64,000 nucleotides of DNA, taken from CAZMZF01 sp964570765. Lineage in GTDB: Bacteria; Zixibacteria; MSB-5A5; RBG-16-43-9. The notes beneath the pieces were generated by a model. The model was not told the origin of the DNA. It was given only the letters and a program-made list of their open reading frames with translations, and searched no databases. The stretch is from contig CAZMZF010000006.1 of the NCBI GenBank assembly GCA_964570765.1, positions 50,209-114,208 on the forward strand, given 5' to 3'. The position numbers and the translations under genes were made by a program. Shown here one piece after another: positions 9,146-16,799 of the stretch; the first letter of the stretch is position 1; every line of letters starts with the position of its first letter.

Positions 9146-9640
9146 CTACTTCTTCAAACTTTTTTTTAAATGTTCGATCAATCCCCCATCTTCCAAAATC
9201 CCCATAACTATTTCCGGTAGAGGAGGGAAGGGAATTTTTCTATTTTCGGTTATTATCTCTCCGCTAACATAATTCACTGTGATAATCTCCCCACCTTTTA
9301 TTAAATCATACGCCTCTTTAGATTGGACCAGAGCCAAACCCTGATTGATTGCATTCCTGAAAAATATCCTGGAAAAAGATTTGGCAATGATACAGGAGAT
9401 TCCGGCAAATTTTAAAGAAGTAGCCGCTTGCTCCCTGGAAGAGCCACACCCAAAATTAGAGCCACCCAAGATAATATCTCCTTTTTGAATCTTGCTTGGG
9501 AAATCCTTATCATAACCCTCTAAGGCATGCTTAGCCATCTCCTGAGGGTCTAAAATGGGAAGGCACTTCCCTGGATAAATCAAATCAGTATCTATATTAT
9601 CCCCAAGCTTCCAGACTCTTCCTTTAATCTCTTTTAACAT
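9146..9640 (-). CDS. leuD: 3-isopropylmalate/homoaconitate dehydratase small subunit
   Basis: 164-residue swivelling domain subunit of an aconitase-family isomerase. Visible: GDNIDTDLIYPGKCLP near 13-28, NFGCGSSREQA (substrate-binding Ser/Arg loop) and SFSRIFFRNAINQGL. It starts 12 bases after the large subunit gene, so the two form one enzyme. Whether the substrate is isopropylmalate, homoaconitate or another acid cannot be decided. A second small subunit is fused to a transporter at 28344-30077. Confidence 0.9.
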   Translation of the reverse strand: MLKEIKGRVWKLGDNIDTDLIYPGKCLPILDPQEMAKHALEGYDKDFPSKIQKGDIILGGSNFGCGSSREQAATSLKFAGISCIIAKSFSRIFFRNAINQGLALVQSKEAYDLIKGGEIITVNYVSGEIITENRKIPFPPLPEIVMGILEDGGLIEHLKKSLKK

Positions 9641-9652
9641 ATTATTTTCACT

Positions 9653-11257
9653 TTATCTTTTTAAAAACTCCCTCGGGTCTGAAATCTCACCTTTGACGGC
9701 TGAGGCTGCCGCAGTTGCCGGACTGGCTAAATAGACTTCTGACTCAACAGAACCCATCCTTCCTTTGAAATTCCGATTAGTGGTTGCCAGACACTTTTCT
9801 CCTTTAGCCAATATCCCCTGATGTGCGCCTAAACAGGGACCACATCCCGGATTCAGCACTACACAGTTAGCCTCCAGAAACGTTTTAATAAACCCCTTTT
9901 TCAAAGCCTCTAAATAAATCGATTTAGAGCCAGGCAAAACCAGCATTCTGGTATCTGGGTGAGCCTTTTTACCTTTCAATATCCTGGCTGCAATCTCCAG
10001 GTCATCTATTCTGCCATTGGTACAGGAACCTAATAAAACCTGATCTATCTTTATCCCTTTAACCTCATCTATCGACTTTACATTATCAACATTATGAGGA
10101 CAGGCAACCTGTGGCTCCAATCTATCAATTTCAAATTCATATTCATTTTCATAGACAGCGTTCTGGTCAGCATAAATCGGATGATAAGCTTTTTTAGCTC
10201 TATTGTTAAGATATTTTTTGGTGATCTTATCAAACGGGATAATGGCAAATTTCCCACCCATCTCCATCGAAAGGTTAGCTAAGGTAAACCTTTCAGAAAC
10301 AGACATATTTTCAACTGCATCCCCATAGAACTCTACTGACTTATAATTTGCTCCTTCGACTGTCAACTTCCCGATTATATAAAGAATTACATCTTTAGCA
10401 TATACTCCCAAAGGAAGCCTGCCAAATAGATTTAATTTGATACTTTCAGGAACCCTTAACCAGATTCTACCAGTAGCCCAGACTGCTGCCATTTCAGTTG
10501 CTCCAATGCCGGTTGATAAAGCACCCAGACAGCCATAAGAGGTAGTATGTGAATCTGTCCCCACAGCTAATTCCCCTGGAAGGATGTGCCCTTTCTCGAT
10601 TACAACCTGATGGCAAATCCCTTCTTTTATATCGTAAAAATTTTTTATACCCTGCTCTTTAACGAAAATCCTTATAGATTTGTGAGCCTCAGCCGTTTTC
10701 TCTGACTCAGCTGGAGCTCGATGGTCCAAAGGGATAACAATCTTATCAGGATTCCAGACTCTGGAAACCCCTATCTCTTTAAATTGCCTTATCACCAGAC
10801 CAGCATTATCATGGCTCATCGCTAAATCCGGCTCAACATAAACGATCTCCCCTACCTGAATCTCCTTTTTCCCTGCCTTCAGACTTAACCCTTTCTGAGC
10901 GATTGTCATTCCCTTATCCCTTATAAATCTTTTGCTCATCTCTGGCAACGATAATTCAAGTTGGGCTAATTTCAAAACCCTGGGTTTCTCTAATAGATTA
11001 TATTTCCTCCTCCACTTATAGAATGCCGCCTTGGAGATGGAAAGCTCCCTGCCGGCTTTAAGGTCGTCTCCATGAATTTCCCAGAGTTCTTTTATCCTTT
11101 CAAAGCTATATTTAGGCAGAGCATACTTGAGGATTTTCTTTTTCCTTCTCCAGTATGCCACCAGATAGGCTGGAGCCCCTAAGACCTCCCCGATCTTTTT
11201 GTCAGTTTTATACTGAGCCTGAAGTTTTACCAGCTCTTCTTTCTTCGGAATTTTCAT
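9653..11257 (-). CDS. leuC: 3-isopropylmalate/homoaconitate dehydratase large subunit with N-terminal HTH-like extension
   Basis: 534 residues; family members are usually about 420. The catalytic part begins near M117 (MTIAQKGLSLKAG) and carries the 4Fe-4S cysteines C412 (GSCTNGR), C472 and C475 (PGCGPC), plus GTDSHTTSYG (233-242). Residues 1-116 look like two helix-turn-helix-type repeats: about 8-42 (ELVKLQAQYKTDKKIGEVLG then WRRKK) and about 51-88 (SFERIKELWEIHG then YKWRRKYNL). The extension resembles small DNA-binding repeats of the 'LGVS...WRRKY' kind; any regulatory DNA or RNA binding is inference. Pairs with leuD downstream. Confidence 0.9.
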   Translation of the reverse strand: MKIPKKEELVKLQAQYKTDKKIGEVLGAPAYLVAYWRRKKKILKYALPKYSFERIKELWEIHGDDLKAGRELSISKAAFYKWRRKYNLLEKPRVLKLAQLELSLPEMSKRFIRDKGMTIAQKGLSLKAGKKEIQVGEIVYVEPDLAMSHDNAGLVIRQFKEIGVSRVWNPDKIVIPLDHRAPAESEKTAEAHKSIRIFVKEQGIKNFYDIKEGICHQVVIEKGHILPGELAVGTDSHTTSYGCLGALSTGIGATEMAAVWATGRIWLRVPESIKLNLFGRLPLGVYAKDVILYIIGKLTVEGANYKSVEFYGDAVENMSVSERFTLANLSMEMGGKFAIIPFDKITKKYLNNRAKKAYHPIYADQNAVYENEYEFEIDRLEPQVACPHNVDNVKSIDEVKGIKIDQVLLGSCTNGRIDDLEIAARILKGKKAHPDTRMLVLPGSKSIYLEALKKGFIKTFLEANCVVLNPGCGPCLGAHQGILAKGEKCLATTNRNFKGRMGSVESEVYLASPATAAASAVKGEISDPREFLKR

Positions 11258-11274
11258 CTTAATATCTGATTATT

Positions 11275-11760
11275 CTAAGAGTGATTTCTTAAACTCTTTT
11301 TGAGTTTTTTGAATACTTCGTTTAAGCTGATGGAAACCACTTTGGTCTCTGCTAAGACTGGCATAAAATTAGTGTCTCCGGTCCAGCGAGGAACTATATG
11401 GATATGCAGATGATTAGCCACGCCCGCACCTGAAACTTTTCCCAGGTTCATACCTAAATTTAAGGCTTCGGGTTTTAAGGTGGACTTTAGAAGCTTAATG
11501 GAAAGCTGTGTGGTTTTCATAAGGTCAGCCATCTCGGATTCAGTTAGATTTTCGAACTTACCTGTATGCCGGTTTGGACAGACCATTAAATGACCGGTGT
11601 TATAGGGGAAGCGGTTCATTATAACAAATGATTTTTCCCCCCGGAAAAGGATCAGGTTTTTCTCATCTTTTTTTTCTTTCAACCTTTTGCAGAAGATACA
11701 CCCCTTTTCTTTTTCCCCCAAGATAAATTTCCCTCGCCAGGGTGCCCAGAGTTTTTGCAT
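11275..11760 (-). CDS. HIT-family nucleotide hydrolase/phosphorylase
   Basis: 161 residues. Histidine triad HLHIHIVPRW is intact, preceded by FPYNTGHLMVCPNRH and an N-terminal CIFC pair that may bind zinc. The WAPWRGKFI start is typical of the Ap4A-phosphorylase-like HIT proteins of these bacteria. It probably cleaves dinucleoside polyphosphates or AMP-linked compounds; the exact substrate is not readable. It lies 17 bases upstream of leuC and may be co-transcribed with it. Confidence 0.88.
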   Translation of the reverse strand: MQKLWAPWRGKFILGEKEKGCIFCKRLKEKKDEKNLILFRGEKSFVIMNRFPYNTGHLMVCPNRHTGKFENLTESEMADLMKTTQLSIKLLKSTLKPEALNLGMNLGKVSGAGVANHLHIHIVPRWTGDTNFMPVLAETKVVSISLNEVFKKLKKSLRNHS

Positions 11761-11846
11761 ATCCTAAAAGGATCCTTGATGATTAAATTTTAAACGAATA
11801 TACTAAATCATCAAAAAGATTTCAATATGTTTTTATGTTTGCATAG

Positions 11847-11935
11847 CGGAGGTTTTATACCTCCGGACCGAGCCCTGAAGGCTCGGCTACGCGATTTTAC
11901 AGCATCAGCTCGGGCAGGAGTTGTACTCCTGCCCG
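11847..11935. repeat. three adjacent intergenic palindromes
   Basis: CGGAGGTtttatACCTCCG (11847-11865), CCGAGCCctgaaGGCTCGG (11868-11886) and CGGGCAGGAGttgtaCTCCTGCCCG (11911-11935) stand side by side. Each has a different stem sequence but the same perfect-hairpin form, like the other palindromes scattered in this window. Confidence 0.7.
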
Positions 11936-11945
11936 TAATAAAGGA

Positions 11946-12059
11946 TTATTTGGATTTCACCTGACCGAACATCCCGAAAAAAGCGAAAAGACCAAAAAGT
12001 CCTTCCAGACCACGAATCATACCTAAAAACCCCAAGTATCCAAGATTTCTTTTATCCAA
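11946..12059 (-). CDS. small hydrophobic protein, 37 residues, TTG start
   Basis: Short ORF beginning at TTG (12059-12057) with AGAGG six bases upstream, an ideal ribosome-binding distance. The product begins MDKRNLGYLGFLG and continues as a glycine/phenylalanine-rich stretch (GLFGLFAFFGMFG) before VKSK. The pattern NLGYLGFLG...GLFAFFGMFG resembles small membrane proteins of unknown function seen in many bacteria. The reading frame is supported by the start context and composition only; function unknown. Confidence 0.5.
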   Translation of the reverse strand: MDKRNLGYLGFLGMIRGLEGLFGLFAFFGMFGQVKSK

Positions 12060-12237
12060 CTGATACCTCTTATGAGAATGTAGTGGAGGTCTTGAGACCT
12101 CCTTTTGTTTTGATCTCTGTTGGTCTCCAGACCAACAGAGCTATTCAATTAGGGTTCGATAAATCGAACCCCTACTCTCAAAACTCACAGGGGATTGATT
12201 TATCAAGCCCTTTTTACTTTATTTTGAGTTACATAGT

Positions 12238-12258
12238 GGGCAGAACGATGTTCTGCCC
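12238..12258. repeat. palindrome GGGCAGAACgatGTTCTGCCC
   Basis: 21-bp inverted repeat followed by CCTAC; an identical unit is at 12723-12743 on the other side of the hypothetical gene, and a relative is at 63683-63703. The 12060-12263 segment otherwise contains only similar short palindromes. Confidence 0.75.
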
Positions 12259-12263
12259 CTACA

Positions 12264-12632
12264 TCAGGACTCATCACCTTCCTTAGAGCGAAAACCGATT
12301 TTCTCTTTTTCCTTTTTTGGAAAATGGAATTCAAAAAAAGTATATAAAGCTTCCTTTAATATTACCACATCTCCTCTCATTTCTAGAAATACTGTTTCAT
12401 ACGATAATTCTTCAGGATAATCATATGGTTTAAGGTGTTTGATGGATTTGGAGATAATCGCATCATATTTCAGTAGTTGATTTGCTCTTTCTAGAATTTG
12501 ATTGTAGTTCTCTTTATATGATCCATAGCCCTGTATATTCTTACGATCTTTTAAAGTATTTTCTAAAGCACTAAGTTGTTTTGAAAGAATGTAAGCCTCT
12601 TTTGCAATATTGATTAATTCTTTTTCTTCCAT
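12264..12632 (-). CDS. hypothetical protein, 122 residues, predicted helical
   Basis: Not recognised. Charged, helix-rich sequence (ELINIAKEAYILSKQLSALE...) suggesting a coiled-coil or four-helix arrangement, ending in a basic/acidic tail (KEKEKIGFRSKEGDES). The ATG has AAAGGAA seven bases upstream, and codon use matches the neighbours, so it is probably a real gene. It is flanked on both sides by copies of the same 21-bp palindrome. Confidence 0.6.
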   Translation of the reverse strand: MEEKELINIAKEAYILSKQLSALENTLKDRKNIQGYGSYKENYNQILERANQLLKYDAIISKSIKHLKPYDYPEELSYETVFLEMRGDVVILKEALYTFFEFHFPKKEKEKIGFRSKEGDES

Positions 12633-12722
12633 ATATACATTCCTTTCTTGTATTACTAAAGCAAGGTTAAAGCCTTACCCTACTAACTTCTCGTTAGGTC
12701 AATTAACCGATAGGTTCATAGA

Positions 12723-12743
12723 GGGCAGAACGATGTTCTGCCC
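12723..12743. repeat. palindrome GGGCAGAACgatGTTCTGCCC, second copy
   Basis: Same 21 bp as 12238-12258, again followed by CCTAC, located just downstream of recR. Confidence 0.75.
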
Positions 12744-12759
12744 CTACAGGGAAATTCCT

Positions 12760-13356
12760 CTAAAACTCCACTCTCCCTTCAATCGCATTTGCCAAGGTAG
12801 TTATATCCGCATATTCCAATTCCCCGCCCGCAGGGATTCCTCTGGCAATGCGGGTCACTTTTATCCCCAGAGGCTTTATTAACTTAGCTAAATAAACCGC
12901 AGTTGCTTCACCCTCTACGTTCGGATTAGTGGCAATTATCACCTCTTTGACATTCTCCTTTAACCTGGTTATAAGCTCTTTGGTTTTCAAATCATCCGGA
13001 CCGATTCCATCTAAAGGTGATAATACTCCGCCTAACACATGGTAAAGCCCTTTATATTGATTTGTTTTTTCTAAAGCTAAAACGTCATTTGGCTCTTCCA
13101 CCACACAAATTATGTTTTTATCTCTTTTGGTATCTTTACAGATATTACAGGGATCGTCTTCAGTGATATTAAAGCAAACCGAACAATATCTGACTCTATC
13201 CTTAACATCTAAAATCGCTTGAGAAAGCTTCAAAGCCTCCTCCCTTCTCAGTTTAAGGATATAGAAAGTCAACCTCTGAGCAGTCTTCCTGCCAATCCCA
13301 GGAAGTTTAGAAAACTCTTCTACCAATCTTTCAACTGAATCAGTCAATTTTACCAT
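12760..13356 (-). CDS. recR: recombination mediator RecR
   Basis: 198 residues, full length. Helix-hairpin-helix near the N-terminus (KLPGIGRKTAQRL, 17-29), Cys4 zinc finger C58/C61/C70/C73, and a Toprim domain starting ICVVEEPNDVLALE followed by YHVLGGVLSPLDGIGPDDL. It works with RecF/RecO to load RecA on gapped DNA. It is third in the conserved dnaX-ybaB-recR order. Confidence 0.95.
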   Translation of the reverse strand: MVKLTDSVERLVEEFSKLPGIGRKTAQRLTFYILKLRREEALKLSQAILDVKDRVRYCSVCFNITEDDPCNICKDTKRDKNIICVVEEPNDVLALEKTNQYKGLYHVLGGVLSPLDGIGPDDLKTKELITRLKENVKEVIIATNPNVEGEATAVYLAKLIKPLGIKVTRIARGIPAGGELEYADITTLANAIEGRVEF

Positions 13357-13574
13357 AGAACTCTGTAGTCGCTCGATTTGTCGTTGGTTTCCCTCTCCCC
13401 TTGTGGGAGAGGGCTTCGGCGTGAGCTCCCTTCGGTCTGAGCTCAGGGTCGAAGACAGCCGAACAGTTAGGGAGAGGGGAAAAATAATATCACCCTCCCT
13501 TTATCCCTCCTCTACGAGGAGCGAAGCCTCCGTAGGACCGTAAGGCTTTTATCGGCCTACAAGGGAGGGAAAAA
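13357..13574. repeat. repeat-rich gap between ybaB and recR
   Basis: 218 bp filled with purine/pyrimidine hairpin repeats of the CCCTCTCCCC...GGGAGAGGG type (about 13393-13480) and CCCTCC...GGAGGG type (about 13493-13570), with inner palindromes. No coding potential seen. It interrupts an otherwise conserved operon. Confidence 0.6.
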
Positions 13575-13892
13575 TTAAAAAGGTAATCCTGGAAGTTTCA
13601 ATCCACCAGTTAACTTTGACATCTCCTCAGTCTGAATTTCCTGAGACTTCTCTTTTGCCTGATTAACTGCGGCTAAAATCAAATCTTCCAGCATCTCCAC
13701 ATCCTCTTTATTCACCACCTCCGGATCGATTTTTATCTCCAGAATCTCCTGCTTGCCATTAGCTATCACCTTTACCATTCCCCCACCACTTGACCCCTCC
13801 ACCCTTTTATTTTCCAGCTCCTTCTGAATCTCCTCCATCTTAACCTGCATCTTCTGTATCTGCTTCATCATATCCCCGAACCCTTTAGGCAT
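13575..13892 (-). CDS. ybaB: YbaB/EbfC nucleoid-associated protein
   Basis: 105 residues from ATG 13892, which has GGAGG five bases upstream; the GTG four codons earlier overlaps that site and is rejected. Visible: MMKQIQKMQVKMEEIQKELE coiled segment, GGGMVKVIANGKQEILEIKIDPEVV, and a C-terminal KLPGLPF, all typical of YbaB. Small DNA-binding dimer encoded between dnaX and recR in many bacteria. Confidence 0.93.
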   Translation of the reverse strand: MPKGFGDMMKQIQKMQVKMEEIQKELENKRVEGSSGGGMVKVIANGKQEILEIKIDPEVVNKEDVEMLEDLILAAVNQAKEKSQEIQTEEMSKLTGGLKLPGLPF

Positions 13893-13980
13893 CTTATCCT
13901 CCACTTTACAAGCTGAATTCTACCTTACGGGTCGTATCCCGCATATTTGCGGGATTATCGACCAAAAGGCGGCTTAACGG

Positions 13981-15627
13981 CTAAATTGGTTTCTTGTCAA
14001 TTATCTCGCCACCTAAATTTTCCAGTATCTCTTTTAACCCGGGAATGTCTTGAGGTATAGACTCTTTTTTTGAAACCGGGCTTTTCTGAACAGAATTGTT
14101 TGGGCTGTCATTCAAACTGAAGCTGATCCTTAAATCGTTTTGAAATGTCTGACTGGTTATTTCCTGAATCTGTTTCAGGTTATCTCTTTTCTCCACCTGT
14201 TTTTTGTGGAAATCATTCCCGTTAGGAAATCCTAAGAGCAAAACCCCGTTATCTAAGGACAATATCTCTGCCTGACTCAGACAGCTCCAGAGAGAAGCTT
14301 TCTTTTCTTTTACTTTACTCAAGACTTCGCTCCAGCCAACTTTTAAATTTTCCAAACTCAGATTTAGATTTTTTTGATCCATCTGGTTCGAATCTTTTTC
14401 TGGCTCAGGGTTTCCCTCGGAAATCCTATCCTTCAGTTCAGAGATTTCTTTTTTCTCTGAAAATCCATATTCAACCTCCTCTTCTTTATTCCCTATCTGG
14501 TCTAATTTTTTAAAAAGAGTTTCCAGGGAGATGGACGAATCCATCTTAATAAGTTTCATCAGTGCAACTTCTAAGTGGATCCTCGGCTCCGTAGTCCTTT
14601 TCAGGGTATAATTCAAATCCGCCACTATTTTTATCATCCTCAAAAGGTCTGTCTCTGAAAAACTCTCTGCTTCCTTTTTATATTTTTCGATATAGTGCTG
14701 GGAAAGATCAAATAATTTTTCAGAGTCCCCGCCGGCTTTAGCCACTAAAAGGTTTCTGAGATGGTCTAATAATCCCAGAACAAATTCTAGCAGGTCAACC
14801 CCTGAATCAATCAAGCTTTCTAAAAGCTCTAATCCTTTTTTACTATCTTTCTCTTTGATAATTTTAGTCAGTTCAAAAAAAACCTCCTGATCTACCAAGC
14901 CCAGGGTCTGATCAACTATCTTCTTGGTTATCTTCTTACCACCAAAAGCTATCATCTGGTCTAAAAGGGAAAGACAATCTCTCAGACTGCCATCCGCTTT
15001 GCGGGCTAAGGTAAAGACGGCTTCCTTCTCCATTTCAAGTTCTTCTTTTTTAGAGATATCGTTGATAGTTTCCACCAAATCGTTAAAAGGAATCCTTTTG
15101 AAATCAAACCTCTGACAGCGTGATAAAATAGTTGGGGGAACATCCTGAGGTGAGGTAGTAGCAAAGATAAAGACCACATTTGCAGGGGGTTCCTCAATAG
15201 TCTTAAGCAGTGCATCGAAAGCAGAATCGGAGAGCATCTGAACTTCATCGATTATATAGACTTTATATTTACCTCGGACCGGAGCATATTTAACCCCTTC
15301 GATTATCAGTTCCCTGATATCCTCCACCCGACTCTTGGAGGCGGCATCCATCTCAAACACATCTATACTTCTGCCGGCATTTATCTCCTGACAGGCAGAG
15401 CAAAGGTTACAGGGCTCTGAGGTTGGTCCTTTATCGCAATTCAAGGCTTTAGCTAAGATCCGGGCAACTGTGGTCTTGCCAGTCCCCCTTGGTCCGGAGA
15501 AAAGATAAGCATGGGCAATCCTTTTTGAGTTTATGGCATTGACCAGAGTAGTAGTAACATGCTTCTGGTCCACCACCTCGTCAAACCCCATAGGCCTGTA
15601 TTTCCTCGCCATCACCAGATAAGACAT
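13981..15627 (-). CDS. dnaX: DNA polymerase III subunit gamma/tau
   Basis: Clamp-loader ATPase, 548 residues. Walker A GPRGTGKT (45-52), zinc-binding C64-x8-C73-x2-C76-x2-C79, Walker B region KVYIIDEVQMLS, and sensor/arginine-finger segment LSRCQRFDFKRI. After about residue 365 comes a low-complexity linker and a C-terminal tau-like region. Followed by ybaB and recR; the SRP RNA gene lies just upstream. This order is known from Bacillus subtilis. Confidence 0.95.
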   Translation of the reverse strand: MSYLVMARKYRPMGFDEVVDQKHVTTTLVNAINSKRIAHAYLFSGPRGTGKTTVARILAKALNCDKGPTSEPCNLCSACQEINAGRSIDVFEMDAASKSRVEDIRELIIEGVKYAPVRGKYKVYIIDEVQMLSDSAFDALLKTIEEPPANVVFIFATTSPQDVPPTILSRCQRFDFKRIPFNDLVETINDISKKEELEMEKEAVFTLARKADGSLRDCLSLLDQMIAFGGKKITKKIVDQTLGLVDQEVFFELTKIIKEKDSKKGLELLESLIDSGVDLLEFVLGLLDHLRNLLVAKAGGDSEKLFDLSQHYIEKYKKEAESFSETDLLRMIKIVADLNYTLKRTTEPRIHLEVALMKLIKMDSSISLETLFKKLDQIGNKEEEVEYGFSEKKEISELKDRISEGNPEPEKDSNQMDQKNLNLSLENLKVGWSEVLSKVKEKKASLWSCLSQAEILSLDNGVLLLGFPNGNDFHKKQVEKRDNLKQIQEITSQTFQNDLRISFSLNDSPNNSVQKSPVSKKESIPQDIPGLKEILENLGGEIIDKKPI

Positions 15628-15717
15628 CTCTTCTTCCTTCTCACTTCTTTCGTCTTACGTCTCTCATCTTACGTTTTACTTTTTATTACTATGAACCATC
15701 CACTAACCACTATGAAC

Positions 15718-15746
15718 CAAAAATTAATCCTCCGGATTAATTTTTT
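15718..15746 (-). terminator. hairpin terminator of the SRP RNA
   Basis: On the minus strand AAAAATTAATCC-GGA-GGATTAATTTTT immediately follows the SRP RNA 3' end; the T-rich 3' arm serves as the T tract. Arms are perfectly complementary over 12 bp. Confidence 0.6.
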
Positions 15747-16020
15747 CTCCCGTGCACCCACCTTCGATCCCTCATCTGAGGAGGTTACCAGGCAGTCAGG
15801 CTCCAGCCAGGCATCCCTGCGGCACACTCCAGTATTCACTTACCGCTGCTACCTTCCGGTCCTGACGGGATTGGGTGAGCTCGAGTTGCGCAGGACCTGA
15901 CCTTCATCGCCTTTTACCTATCTCCTCTCCCGGAGTAGAAAACCTCAGGTGGGGATTCGATCCCGGTATAGCGGATTCCGGGCTACAGGGCACCGCTAAC
16001 TCCCCATCTAGCACGGGAGA
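15746..16020 (-). ncRNA. ffs: signal recognition particle RNA, large Bacillus type with Alu domain
   Basis: About 275 nt on the minus strand. The ends pair (5' TCTCCCGTGCTAG, 3' GGTGCACGGGAGA). The Alu-domain region reads GTGCTAGATGGGGAG, AGCGGTGCCCTGTA and AATCCGCTATACCGGG, as in the B. subtilis scRNA. The S domain holds the SRP core TCAGGACCGGAAGGTAGCAG and TGTGCCGCAGGGATGCCTGG, which bind Ffh. It lies directly upstream of dnaX-ybaB-recR. The Alu arm contains a GATCGAATCC string that mimics a tRNA T-arm. Exact termini are uncertain by a few bases. Confidence 0.93.
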
Positions 16021-16026
16021 AGGAGA

Positions 16027-16050
16027 TTTAATCCGCCTAAGGCGGATTAA
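16027..16050. repeat. palindrome upstream of the SRP RNA
   Basis: TTTAATCCGCC-taa-GGCGGATTAAA, 11-bp arms. Similar GGCGGATT/AATCCGCC arms recur at 43980-44000 and 49608-49636, so it is probably a scattered repeat rather than a promoter element. Confidence 0.55.
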
Positions 16051-16095
16051 ATCTCCTGGTTTTTTGGTTAATGGTTCATAGTTCATGGTAAAAAA

Positions 16096-16458
16096 CTACT
16101 TAATAGAATTGATAAGAGCGCTGATAGATTTTGCCAACTTCAAACAACTCTCATTCAACTCCTTAAATTGATTTTCAGAAATGTATCTATTATCAAGAGC
16201 CAAGGAGAGTATGGGAACACATTCATAAACCGAGCCTCTGGACCTTCTTAAGAAATTCTTAAATTCGGTTTTAGTTAAACTGCTCCCTTCTGCGATATTC
16301 AAACATCTAGATAATGCTGCTCTTCTTAACTGAGAGGTTATCCCAAAAAGCTCGTCCTTAGGAAAATTCTTGGTCACTTTATAAATTTCTTTTTAAAAAT
16401 TCAAAGAATCCTGATAAACCCTCAACTTCTCAAAACTAAATTTCTCTTCACTATTCAT
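16096..16458 (-). pseudogene. four-helix bundle (23S rRNA IVP-type) protein, interrupted by an in-frame stop
   Basis: Reading from ATG 16458, the frame gives MNSEEKFSFEKLRVYQDSLNF, then TAA at codon 22 (16395-16393), then continues in the same frame as KEIYKVTKNFPKDELFG and the diagnostic LNIAEGSS to a stop at 16096. Family members normally read straight through this point. The 93-codon remainder could start at a GTG (16377) but would lack most of helix 1. Either a pseudogene or a base-calling error. An intact paralogue is at 55724-56125. Confidence 0.75.
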
Positions 16459-16509
16459 TTTTTTCTTTACTATGAACTATCCACCAGCAAATCCCCGACG
16501 GGGATTCGC

Positions 16510-16582
16510 TGGAGCAGAGCGGGATCGAACCGCCGACCTCCTCGTTGCGAACGAGACGCTCTCCCAGCTGAGCTACTGCCCC
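16510..16582 (-). tRNA. tRNA-Ala (anticodon CGC)
   Basis: 73 nt on the minus strand. Acceptor arms GGGGCAG/CTGCTCC, D-arm GCTCAGCTGGGAGAGC, anticodon loop TTCGCAA giving CGC, T-arm GGCGG-TTCGATC-CCGCT, discriminator A. No encoded CCA; the sequence continues GCGAATCC. Decodes GCG. Confidence 0.95.
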
Positions 16583-16799
16583 AAGCAAATGCTGGTTTAT
16601 AGTTAATAGTTCATAGAGCAAAAAAAATATACAAGTCAAATATGAGTTAATCTACAGAAAAAATCAAGAAGATTTTAGTTTTATTTTTTTGCTTGTAGCG
16701 TCCCGCCTTTGGCGGGATCAAAACTCCCTAAGTTAAAATGGAAGGCTGAAGTCTTCGCCAGGATCCTGTGGACAAGACCTTAATGGCCTTCCGCTACCT

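Noticed and set aside
12083..12286. 67-codon plus-strand frame
   Set aside because: It consists of palindromic intergenic repeats and runs into the hypothetical gene on the other strand; no ribosome site.
15904..16086. 60-codon frame on the minus strand and a tRNA-like GATCGAATCC string
   Set aside because: The segment is the Alu domain of the SRP RNA; the T-arm look-alike has no tRNA around it.
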